Below are positions 32,177-39,164 of a DNA stretch of 64,000 nucleotides, piece by piece. Both the position numbers and the translations under genes were made by a program. Location: the NCBI RefSeq assembly GCF_902497745.1, contig NZ_CABVHJ010000001.1, positions 1 to 64,000 of the forward strand, written 5' to 3'. Below the pieces are notes generated by a model that saw only the letters and a program-made list of their open reading frames with translations, ran no database searches and had not been told where the DNA came from. Positions within the stretch are counted from its first letter, which is position 1, and every line of letters begins with the position of its first letter. This stretch comes from Pseudomonas fluorescens. Its GTDB lineage: Bacteria > Pseudomonadota > Gammaproteobacteria > Pseudomonadales > Pseudomonadaceae.

Positions 32177-32958
32177 CACTGCGCCCTCAGCAATTCGCGC
32201 ACACGGCTGGAGGCAGCACGATTTTTCGCGCCGAGGCGATTGCTCAGATCAGTGCTGGAGATATCGCTGATGGCCTGTTTGAGGCATTCGTTAACCCGTG
32301 ATAGATCCTCTGCCGTCGGTTGTTCAATCTGCTCCACCGACAGGGTTTCCCAGAGCAATCCGAGACTCGCATAACTGTCGATGTCATAGGCCATCGGCGG
32401 CACGCTGGCGGCCAGCGCTTCCAACTCTTCAACACTGCGCAACGTCACCCGCGCCGCCGAAGCCTTGCCCATCGCATGCACCATCACCCCCGGATCACGC
32501 AGCGCGATCAAACGATTGGCCTGATAACCATGCGCCAGAAACGCCCCGGACATTGCCTTACCGACCAGCAACGCAATCACCGGATGCCCGGCCAACCGTG
32601 CGCGGGCATAACTGTCCGCCGCACCGGCCAGAGCCTGATGAATGCCGAGCGCTTCTTCGCGCCGACCATAAGCCTGGCTCGGCACATCGACGATGGCGAT
32701 GATCGGGCGCTTCTGCGCTTTATCGCGGTCAGCGCTGATCGCATCATCCACAGCCTTGGCCAGGCCCCAGCCTTCGAGCAAACCGACTTCGCCATTGCGA
32801 GCGCGCGGGAAACGATTGTCCGGATCAGCCACCACAGCGATAAAACGCCCGAGCTCACCGTCAGCAACCTTCAACGAGGCCGGCAGCCCTTCGACCGCGA
32901 CAGCGCCCGCGCTCAAGGCGTTGAACCAGTTCAAACCGCGCAATGAATAACCGCTCAT
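32173..32958 (-). CDS. mdcE: malonate decarboxylase gamma subunit
   Basis: 261 residues of the crotonase/carboxyltransferase fold. With MdcD it forms the decarboxylase that releases CO2 from malonyl-S-carrier, leaving acetyl-S-carrier. Segments such as PIIAIVDVPSQAYGRREE and LLVGKAMSGAFLAHG are typical. It overlaps mdcD by four bases (ATGA) and mdcG by a GTGA, which points to translational coupling and 1:1 subunits. Confidence 0.94.
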   Translation of the reverse strand: MSGYSLRGLNWFNALSAGAVAVEGLPASLKVADGELGRFIAVVADPDNRFPRARNGEVGLLEGWGLAKAVDDAISADRDKAQKRPIIAIVDVPSQAYGRREEALGIHQALAGAADSYARARLAGHPVIALLVGKAMSGAFLAHGYQANRLIALRDPGVMVHAMGKASAARVTLRSVEELEALAASVPPMAYDIDSYASLGLLWETLSVEQIEQPTAEDLSRVNECLKQAISDISSTDLSNRLGAKNRAASSRVRELLRAQW

Positions 32959-33806
32959 GAGCGCTCTCCTTGATACAGATCGCGAACCACCGACGGTTCG
33001 ATTTGCGGGTCAGTGTTCAGACTGCCGAGGCGTTGCAGAAACCATTCGGCGCGCTGGCTGCGTGGCTGTGTCGGCAAACCCTGCTGCAGTAATTCACCGA
33101 CCTGCTGACGAATCTTCGCCACGTCATCGGCGACATAACGATCCACCAGACCACTGGCGAACCGCTGCTCGCCACCGGTCAGACTCCAAATGAACGGCCG
33201 GTCGCGCGAGTCGTACTCTTCGATCCCGGCTTCCTGCTCAATCACTTGCGGGCCGTTCAAACCGAGGCGAGCTTCCTGAGTCACCAGCAAATAGCTGCAC
33301 AGCGCCGCCGCAATCGACATGCCACCAAAGCATCCAACGCTACCCGCGACCACGCCAACCACCGGTTGGTACTGCTGCAAATCGACAATCGCCGCATGAA
33401 TATCAGCAATCGCCGCCAACCCAAGATTGGCTTCCTGCAAGCGCACACCACCGGTTTCCAGCAGCAGCACCGCGCGGGTCGGGATGCCTTTGCGGTTGTC
33501 TTCAGCCGCCAGCTCAAGCGCGCCGGCAATCTTCGCCCCGCCGACTTCGCCAAGGCTGCCGCCCTGAAATGCACCTTCAATCGCGGCAATCACCACCGGC
33601 AAACCATCAAGACTGCCCTTAGCGATCACCACGCCGTCATCGGCCTGCGGCACCACGCCTTGGCGTTCCAGCCACGGCGACATGACCCGTTGAAACGGGT
33701 CGAGCAATTCGCGAAAACTGCCGGCATCGAGCAAGGCTTTCGCCCGTTGCCGCGCGCCGAGTTCGACGAAGCTGTGTTTGTTGAGCAACGCGGCGCTGTC
33801 AGTCAT
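32955..33806 (-). CDS. mdcD: malonate decarboxylase beta subunit
   Basis: 283 residues from the ATG at 33806; the open frame upstream belongs to a shadow of mdcC. Carboxyltransferase-type fold with KGSLDGLPVVIAAIEGAF and VGVVAGSVGCFGGMS oxyanion segments. It pairs with MdcE. Its start overlaps the mdcC stop by eight bases, and its stop overlaps mdcE. This biotin-independent type uses no membrane decarboxylation pump. Confidence 0.94.
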   Translation of the reverse strand: MTDSAALLNKHSFVELGARQRAKALLDAGSFRELLDPFQRVMSPWLERQGVVPQADDGVVIAKGSLDGLPVVIAAIEGAFQGGSLGEVGGAKIAGALELAAEDNRKGIPTRAVLLLETGGVRLQEANLGLAAIADIHAAIVDLQQYQPVVGVVAGSVGCFGGMSIAAALCSYLLVTQEARLGLNGPQVIEQEAGIEEYDSRDRPFIWSLTGGEQRFASGLVDRYVADDVAKIRQQVGELLQQGLPTQPRSQRAEWFLQRLGSLNTDPQIEPSVVRDLYQGERS

Positions 33807-34098
33807 GGCCGATCTCCTCGAAACCTTGTTCCAGACGCAAGCGCACCACCCCCGGCGTCGCGCCGAAATCGTGGATATCGATGGCCATCGCCGGTGGCGT
33901 GGTGCCGTCGAACATCCGCGCAAACAAATGCTGCCAACGCAGCTGCGCGCCGTTGACCGAGGTCTGCACATTGATCGTCAGCTTGCCGGCCAGGCCCGGT
34001 TCGATCAGCACTTCCAGATCACCCGAGCCAACACAACCGACCAGCGCACGACCGCGTGGCGGCTGCCCGGCGGGGAATTCAAACGATAGGGTTTCCAT
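33799..34098 (-). CDS. mdcC: malonate decarboxylase acyl carrier protein (delta subunit)
   Basis: 99 residues, the exact usual size. Ser25 lies in GCVGSGDLEVL and is the site known in Klebsiella MdcC to carry the 2'-(5''-triphosphoribosyl)-3'-dephospho-CoA group. The thiol of this group holds the malonyl or acetyl unit passed between MdcA, MdcD/E and MdcH. The ATG at 34098 overlaps the mdcB stop as TGATG. Confidence 0.95.
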   Translation of the reverse strand: METLSFEFPAGQPPRGRALVGCVGSGDLEVLIEPGLAGKLTINVQTSVNGAQLRWQHLFARMFDGTTPPAMAIDIHDFGATPGVVRLRLEQGFEEIGHD

Positions 34099-34970
34099 CA
34101 AAACGCTCCCTGAAGGATGCCGTCGCGCTCGATACGGTCGAGCAGCAGCGTGGCGGCGAGCAAGTCGGCGGCGCCACCGGGCGAGGCATTCAATGCGATG
34201 AGTTGTTGATCCAGTTCGTGCAGCCGGCGGCGACCGCTGAGGCTGACGCTGCCACCGGCATCGAGCACCGCTTGCGCGCCGGACTGCATGGCGTGCAGGC
34301 CCTCTTCACCGGCGCGGTAGAGCACGCAGGTGTCGGCCAGATTCGTCATGATTGCGAGCAAGGCGTCGAGCCGGGCGTTCTGTTCGCCGCTTGCTTGGGC
34401 ACGGCTGCGTTTGAGTTGTGGCAGACCGCGTTGCAGCACCGAAGGGAAGCCGAGTTGCGCTTCTTCACGAGCACCGCGTGCGCCGAAACGCAGGGCGACT
34501 TGGGCGCCGTGGCTCAACGGTTTGGGTGCGTGGCGATCATCCAGCAAGGCCAGACGTGCGGCGCGCAGGGTTACGGCGTTGGCGCTGGAAGATTGCGGCT
34601 CCAGCGCAGCGGCGGTCACCAATAATCCCAAGGCCCAGATCGCCCCACGATGCGTGTTCACGCCGTTGGTGGTCGTGAGCATGGCTTGCTCGCCTTCACG
34701 ACCGATACGGCCAATCGCTTCGCGCAACGTTAAATCGACTTCGCCGATAGCAACCGCCGCCTCAGCCATTTCCTTGAACGCCGGCCACAACGACAGCGCC
34801 GAAGCGTGCATCAGCCCCAGGTGCAGATCGGTGTGCGCGCCATTGCCGCGACGGTCGACCAGCGCCGGTTTCGGCGACAGGTCCGCTTCGTCGATCAAGG
34901 CGTCCACCGCCAGATCGGCCAATCGATCAGCCAGGGACAGCGGTTTCGCTTGCAGGTTAAATGCGTGCAT
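34098..34970 (-). CDS. mdcB: triphosphoribosyl-dephospho-CoA synthase
   Basis: 290 residues from the ATG at 34970, whose A is shared with the mdcA TAA stop. CitG/MdcB family. It condenses dephospho-CoA with ATP, releasing adenine, to make the prosthetic group of MdcC. The pattern [19 protein letters not shown] and the later [16 protein letters not shown] are the conserved nucleotide-site segments. MdcG then attaches the product. Confidence 0.93.
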   Translation of the reverse strand: MHAFNLQAKPLSLADRLADLAVDALIDEADLSPKPALVDRRGNGAHTDLHLGLMHASALSLWPAFKEMAEAAVAIGEVDLTLREAIGRIGREGEQAMLTTTNGVNTHRGAIWALGLLVTAAALEPQSSSANAVTLRAARLALLDDRHAPKPLSHGAQVALRFGARGAREEAQLGFPSVLQRGLPQLKRSRAQASGEQNARLDALLAIMTNLADTCVLYRAGEEGLHAMQSGAQAVLDAGGSVSLSGRRRLHELDQQLIALNASPGGAADLLAATLLLDRIERDGILQGAF

Positions 34971-36640
34971 TACCAGCTCCTGAATTTGGCGGGCGGGTTG
35001 TACAGGCCGCCGGACCACTCGACCAGATCGGCCACGCTCTTCGCCGCGAGCAGTTCGCGGGTGGCGTCGGTGCGGCGGATGCCGAGGTCTTCGGGCAAGG
35101 CGATCAGGCCTTCACGGCGCATGCGTTCGGTGTCTTTCGGGTTGTGGCGCAGGCCGATGGCGGTGACGCCGGCAACCGCGGCGATCATCGCCTGACGCTC
35201 TTCCAGCGAGCGTGCCTTGTACAGGTAAGCGATGCCTTCTTCGGTGAGCAGGTGGGTGACGTCGTCGCCGTAAATCATGATCGGCGCCAGCGGCATGCCG
35301 CTTTTCTTCGCCACTTCCACGGCGTCGAGGGTTTCGACGAAGGTCGGTTTGCCGCCCTCCTGGAAGGTCTCGACCATTTGCACCACAAGCTTTTTGCCGC
35401 GTTCGAGCATCGGTTGCTGCGAATCGTCATGACGCATATCCAGCCACGCCGGGGTGCCGTGACGCCGACCGCGCGGGTCGTGGCCCATGTTCGGCGCACC
35501 GCCGAAACCGGCGAGGCGACCACGGGTTACGGTCGAGGAATGCCCGTCGCCGTCGACCTGCAACGTCGCGCCGATGAACAGATCCACCGCGTACTGCCCG
35601 GCGAGTTGGCAGAACATCCGGTTGGAACGCAGCGAACCGTCGCGGCCGGTGAAGAACACGTCCGGGCGCGCGGCGATGTAGTTTTCCATGCCCAGTTCGG
35701 TGCCGAAACAATGCACGCTTTCGACCCAACCGCTCTCGATCGCCGGGATCAGCGTCGGGTGCGGGTTGAGCGTCCAGTTGCGGCAGATCTTGCCTTTGAG
35801 GCCGAGGGATTCGCCGTAGGTCGGCAGGATCAATTCGATGGCGGCGGTGTTGAAACCGATGCCGTGGTTGAGCGACTGCACGTTGTGTTTTTCGTAGATC
35901 CCGCGAATCGCCATCATCGCCATCAGCACGTGCACAGGCTTGATGTGACGTGGATCGCGGGTGAACAGCGGTTCGATGTAGAACGGCTTGTCGGCAACCA
36001 CGACGAAATCGACCCATGACGCGGGGATGTCCACGCGAGGGAGCTCGCTGACGTCGTCGACCAATTGGTTGACCTGGACGATGACGATGCCGTCGCTGAA
36101 CGCCGCCGGTTCGATCAGTGCCGGGGTGTCTTCGGTACTGGGGCCGGTGTAGATGTTACCGGCGCGGTCGGCCATAAACCCGGCCGAGAGCACGACATTG
36201 GGGATCAGGTCCACCACCAGTCGGGCGTAGAGTTCGATGTAGGTGTGGATCGCGCCGACTTCCAGCAGGCCGTCTTCGAGCAATTGGCTGATGCGCAGGC
36301 TCTGGGTGCCGGCGAAGGAGAAATCAAGCTTGCGAGCGATGCCGCGTTCAAACAGGTCGAGGTGCTCGGAGCGACCGACGCTGGGCATGATCATGTGCAG
36401 GTCGTGGAGCTTTTCCGGGTCGGCTTTGGCCAGCGAGCGCGAAAGGAAATCCGCCTGCTTCTGGTTGTTGCCCTCGAGTACCACACGGTCGCCGGGATGA
36501 ATCAGCGCTTCGAGCGCGGCGACGATCTTGTCGGTGGGCAACACCACACCGTCGGCCAACCCGCGCACTTTGTCGAGGCGGCGCTGCTTCTCATCGCGCC
36601 GCCGCGTCCAGCGCGAGTCGGGGGAAATTGTTGTTGTCAT
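34970..36640 (-). CDS. mdcA: malonate decarboxylase alpha subunit (acetyl-S-ACP:malonate transferase)
   Basis: 556 residues from the ATG at 36640, with ggag six bases upstream; a GTG at 36646 is less likely. CoA-transferase-like fold. It exchanges malonate for acetate on the MdcC thiol, starting each cycle. Conserved segments include [15 protein letters not shown] near residue 60 and [19 protein letters not shown] in the middle. It is the first gene of the mdcABCDEGHLM operon, whose genes overlap by one to eight bases down to mdcH. Confidence 0.95.
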   Translation of the reverse strand: MTTTISPDSRWTRRRDEKQRRLDKVRGLADGVVLPTDKIVAALEALIHPGDRVVLEGNNQKQADFLSRSLAKADPEKLHDLHMIMPSVGRSEHLDLFERGIARKLDFSFAGTQSLRISQLLEDGLLEVGAIHTYIELYARLVVDLIPNVVLSAGFMADRAGNIYTGPSTEDTPALIEPAAFSDGIVIVQVNQLVDDVSELPRVDIPASWVDFVVVADKPFYIEPLFTRDPRHIKPVHVLMAMMAIRGIYEKHNVQSLNHGIGFNTAAIELILPTYGESLGLKGKICRNWTLNPHPTLIPAIESGWVESVHCFGTELGMENYIAARPDVFFTGRDGSLRSNRMFCQLAGQYAVDLFIGATLQVDGDGHSSTVTRGRLAGFGGAPNMGHDPRGRRHGTPAWLDMRHDDSQQPMLERGKKLVVQMVETFQEGGKPTFVETLDAVEVAKKSGMPLAPIMIYGDDVTHLLTEEGIAYLYKARSLEERQAMIAAVAGVTAIGLRHNPKDTERMRREGLIALPEDLGIRRTDATRELLAAKSVADLVEWSGGLYNPPAKFRSW

Positions 36641-36672
36641 GCTCACTCCACGGGGTTCGCTGTCGTGGAGCT

Positions 36673-36701
36673 AAGGTAGGCGTGTGGGGTGGGGGCATCA
36701 A
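36673..36701 (-). promoter_or_regulatory. probable sigma-70 promoter of the mdc operon
   Basis: On the minus strand, TTGATG (36701-36696) and TACCTT (36678-36673) are separated by exactly 17 bases. The start of transcription would be near 36666, about 25 bases before the mdcA ATG. Confidence 0.6.
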
Positions 36702-36719
36702 TCAAGCTAGGTGGTGAAT

Positions 36720-36738
36720 CGTTACGCTCAAAGTAACG
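36720..36738. promoter_or_regulatory. LysR-type dyad, candidate MdcR operator
   Basis: cgttacgctcaaagtaacg: perfect six-base arms CGTTAC/GTAACG separated by seven bases, with an internal T-N11-A. Its centre is about 63 bases before the predicted mdc transcription start, where LysR regulators usually place their recognition site. Confidence 0.7.
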
Positions 36739-36891
36739 GTTGAATCTCGGCGCAGTACTCAGCACGACGAAAGCTCTAATGTGCTGATGACTTGATCACC
36801 TCGGCACATCCAGGTCTTTTAGAATAATACCCAAACATATGTAAGTGATTACCTGAGACCGGTCCAAAGTCGCAATCCAGATCATATATCC

Positions 36892-36940
36892 TTGCGCACT
36901 TTTATCTCTTTTTATTATTAGAACCTGTCATTTATGACAG
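36892..36940 (+). promoter_or_regulatory. promoter and 16-bp palindrome before the six-cysteine protein
   Basis: TTGCGC (36892-36897) and TATTAT (36913-36918) are spaced by 15 bases. A perfect palindrome, ctgtcatttatgacag (36925-36940), covers the likely start site and would suit a repressor. The surrounding 36740-37027 is AT-rich and shows no other gene. Confidence 0.5.
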
Positions 36941-37027
36941 TTGGCCCACCTACTTAAAAAGGTAATGATGCTGCTGTAGCAGGTTGCTCAGAAGCAGAAT
37001 CCAAGTAATTAAAATGGAGTTATTAAA

Positions 37028-37372
37028 ATGACAAAATTTGAGATATTAATTATGGCGGCAATATCGGTGACTGGCACCAATACCGCATTTGCAGAGATCG
37101 ATCCAGGATGTAAACAATTGTGGGATGCCACAAGTGCTGCCCAGACATGCACGCTAATCACACTTACGAAATATTACGCAGGAGGGGCTGCTATTTGCAC
37201 AATAGAAGCTGACTGCGGCAGCAAAGGCATGGACTCCAGCATCCCGCATAACATGAACGCTAAAGAAGTCCCTATTTCAGTACACAACAAAGAAAGCGTT
37301 TCGGTACAAACCATTCTTAACGAGGGCTTGAATAACTGTAACGGCAAACTTACCTACAAGTCGTGCCAGTAA
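37028..37372 (+). CDS. small secreted protein with six cysteines, uncharacterised
   Basis: 114 residues. A signal peptide (MTKFEILIMAAISVTGTNTAFA) ends before EIDPGC. The mature part of about 92 residues holds six cysteines (GCKQ, TCTL, ICTI, DCGS, NCNG, SCQ), enough for three disulfides in the periplasm or outside. ggag lies 8 bases before the ATG. The gene is AT-rich, with codons such as tta, ata and aat that its neighbours avoid, which suggests recent transfer. A faint likeness of CTL...C...NCNGKL to cyanovirin-type lectin repeats is not enough to assign a family. Confidence 0.8.
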   Translation: MTKFEILIMAAISVTGTNTAFAEIDPGCKQLWDATSAAQTCTLITLTKYYAGGAAICTIEADCGSKGMDSSIPHNMNAKEVPISVHNKESVSVQTILNEGLNNCNGKLTYKSCQ

Positions 37373-37456
37373 GCCTGAAATTTTTACTTCACCAAAATCC
37401 GACATGGCCCGCTGCACACATTCAGTTAGAGCACGCCACAACCAAGTGTCAGCGGG

Positions 37457-37612
37457 TTATTCGTCCGCAAAGTCACCGTAGAGGCTCGATCCGTCTGCCG
37501 ATAATCGTTCTAACGCTCTACGCGAAATGGTCATCAAAGTCGGCAAATCATCGAGTAATACTGGGTCAATCTGTGGGCCACCATTTAGGAATTTGGTAAA
37601 TGCAACTGACGC
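37457..37612 (-). pseudogene. possible C-terminal gene remnant cut by a REP element
   Basis: On the minus strand, about 50 codons (VLLDDLPTLMTISRRALERL...) read like real protein and stop at 37457. Upstream in the same frame the sequence turns into REP DNA and no start or ribosome site is seen. It may be the tail of a lost gene. Equally it may be chance. Confidence 0.25.
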
Positions 37613-37708
37613 CTTCGCGAGCAGGCTCGCTCCCACAGGAGATCTCCAGAGATCGCAGATTTTGTGTCCGAGATAAGCCCACTGTGGGAGCGAGCTTGCT
37701 CGCGAAGA
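37612..37708. repeat. REP inverted pair, type A
   Basis: ttcgcgagcaggctcgctcccaca and the facing copy with 'aag' arms flank a 45-base spacer containing the direct repeat tccagagatcgcagat. Almost the same spacer recurs in the pair at 38.6 kb. Confidence 0.88.
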
Positions 37709-37746
37709 GGCCAGCCGAAGCAGCGCAAGGTCTGGATAACTCCGCC

Positions 37747-37783
37747 GATGATCGTTCCCACGCTCTGCGTGGGAACGATCATC
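37747..37783. repeat. perfect 17-bp-arm palindrome (GTTCCCACGC type)
   Basis: Arms gatgatcgttcccacgc and gcgtgggaacgatcatc enclose a three-base loop (tct). It is distinct from the other REP types and lies just downstream of the DUF6124 gene, where it could end its transcript. Confidence 0.85.
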
Positions 37784-37796
37784 CGTGACCAATGGA

Positions 37797-38162
37797 TCAG
37801 TCAGTGGGCACCAACCTGTCCAACAAACGGTTGACCGCCATCTCCGCCACCATCACCACCTGCGCAATTCCTTGCACAGTCTTGCGGTGCGTACCTTCCA
37901 CCATTGCCGCATGGTTGTTGAGCATCACCGTAGCCGACCCGAGGGTTTCGCTGGCGTCAGCCAGCAGGGATTGGGTGTCGGCATTGGGGTTGGCCATGTA
38001 CAGCGTGTTGGGGGTGTAAGGCGTGGCCATCAGATCGGCGTTGGTCGGGCCAAGGTAATGGTCGAGGGCGCGTTCGGCGGCTTCGTGGAATTTCTTTGAG
38101 TCGGGGGATTCGTAGGGGGATGCCGGGTCGGTGAGCGGAGGGTTAGGCGTAGGTTTAATCAT
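37797..38162 (-). CDS. DUF6124 family protein
   Basis: 121 residues, cytoplasmic, with no signal or membrane segment. The N-terminus MIKPTPNPPLTDPASPYES and the core FHEAAERALDHYLG, then helices with ASETLGSATVMLNNHA, match a small pseudomonad family of unknown function, often present in several copies per genome. It is preceded by more than 300 bases of structured non-coding DNA. Regulation through that leader is likely but untested. Confidence 0.8.
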   Translation of the reverse strand: MIKPTPNPPLTDPASPYESPDSKKFHEAAERALDHYLGPTNADLMATPYTPNTLYMANPNADTQSLLADASETLGSATVMLNNHAAMVEGTHRKTVQGIAQVVMVAEMAVNRLLDRLVPTD

Positions 38163-38520
38163 CTTCAGGTTCCGAAATTAAGCTGGAACCGCTTCTCTGC
38201 TAAAAGAAGGGGTGGCAGCTGAACGCAGGTTAGCAGACCGGGGAACCTAAGGAAGCCGGCGCGCCGAAGCGCCCTGCGCACAGCCGCCATCGAATGCAGG
38301 CGCTGAGCCTGACGATGATGTATGTGCACCCTTAGATTAACCACGGGCTGCTAAACCCGATCACTGGAAATCAGTGACGGAATCAAGTTACGCAGCATGC
38401 CAAAGGCGCACAAGCCGGCGGATTCTGGTGCATGCGTAGGCAGCGGCGCAAGGATTTGTAGGCTAGGGAGCCGTAACACCGGGTGTCTTTAAACGGCTGA
38501 GCTAAATGGTGTTTATTACT
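38163..38520 (-). ncRNA. structured leader or small RNA upstream of DUF6124
   Basis: No convincing protein frame covers this region, yet it is full of hairpins. On the minus strand these include tcactgatttccagtga, cgggtttagcagcccg, caggctcagcgcctg, and ggcgcttcggcgcgcc. A long closing pair joins ggttcc and ggaacc around ttagcaga/tctgctaa. The last segment can fold in two exclusive ways, because tctgctaa also lies in a cttct/agaag hairpin. Short frames of 15 codons (38352-38399) and 54 codons (38166-38330, GTG start) are present. I cannot assign it to a known family. Confidence 0.5.
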
Positions 38521-38568
38521 CACAGAGATTGAGGATTTGTCTGTCGGATTGAGGTGTGGCGACTGGCG

Positions 38569-38664
38569 CTTTCGCGAGCAGGCTCGCTCCCACAGGAAAT
38601 CTCCAGAGATCGCAGATTTTGTATACGACATAAACCTACTGTGGGAGCGAGCTTGCTCGCGAAG
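38569..38664. repeat. REP inverted pair, type A
   Basis: Almost a copy of the pair at 37.6 kb, including the spacer agatctccagagatcgcagat-like stretch. The two pairs bracket the DUF6124 gene and its leader. Confidence 0.88.
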
Positions 38665-38693
38665 AGTCCAGTCTGGTCACCGCAAATCTTGGA

Positions 38694-39164
38694 TCAGTGA
38701 ACGAGCCCCGCCTCCACCAACAACTTCTCCAGCCCCAACAAATCCGGCACCTTCGCCACCTGCTCCCCGACCTGCACCGCCGCCTGCTCCAGCGCACACA
38801 ACGGCACATCGACATAACTCAACTGACTATCAAGCTTGTAAGAGCGCGGAATTCCCTGCACCAGCAGCGCAATGAACTTCAACTCCGGCAATCCACCCAG
38901 CGCATTGAGAATCACGATCCGCGCGCGCTCGCCAATGACGATTTTCTGCCCGCACGCCGATTCAAAACTCAGCAACGGAATCTGCCGCTCACGCCACTTC
39001 ACGCGCCCCAGATACCACGGCGGCGTGTCCAGATCGAAGGCGCTGGCCTGGTAATCAATCAACTCAGCGACAGCAACGTTAGGCAGGATCAAATTGCGAT
39101 CCGCCAACGGCAACAACAGACCAGTGAGTTGGCTGCTGCGCTGATTATGCCGGCGCTCATGCAT
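38694..39164 (-). CDS. chpC: CheW-like adaptor ChpC
   Basis: 156 residues from MHERRHNQR at 39164, overlapping the end of chpA by eight bases. A single CheW-type beta-barrel domain (LLLPLADRNLILPNVAVAEL, RVKWRERQIPLLSFE). In P. aeruginosa ChpC acts as a second adaptor joining a receptor to the ChpA kinase. The chpB methylesterase normally found between chpA and chpC is absent here. Cytoplasmic, at the polar chemoreceptor array. Confidence 0.9.
   Translation of the reverse strand: MHERRHNQRSSQLTGLLLPLADRNLILPNVAVAELIDYQASAFDLDTPPWYLGRVKWRERQIPLLSFESACGQKIVIGERARIVILNALGGLPELKFIALLVQGIPRSYKLDSQLSYVDVPLCALEQAAVQVGEQVAKVPDLLGLEKLLVEAGLVH

Noticed and set aside
38383..38631. 82-codon minus-strand frame near DUF6124
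   Set aside because: About half of it reads through REP DNA; no ribosome site and no protein likeness.
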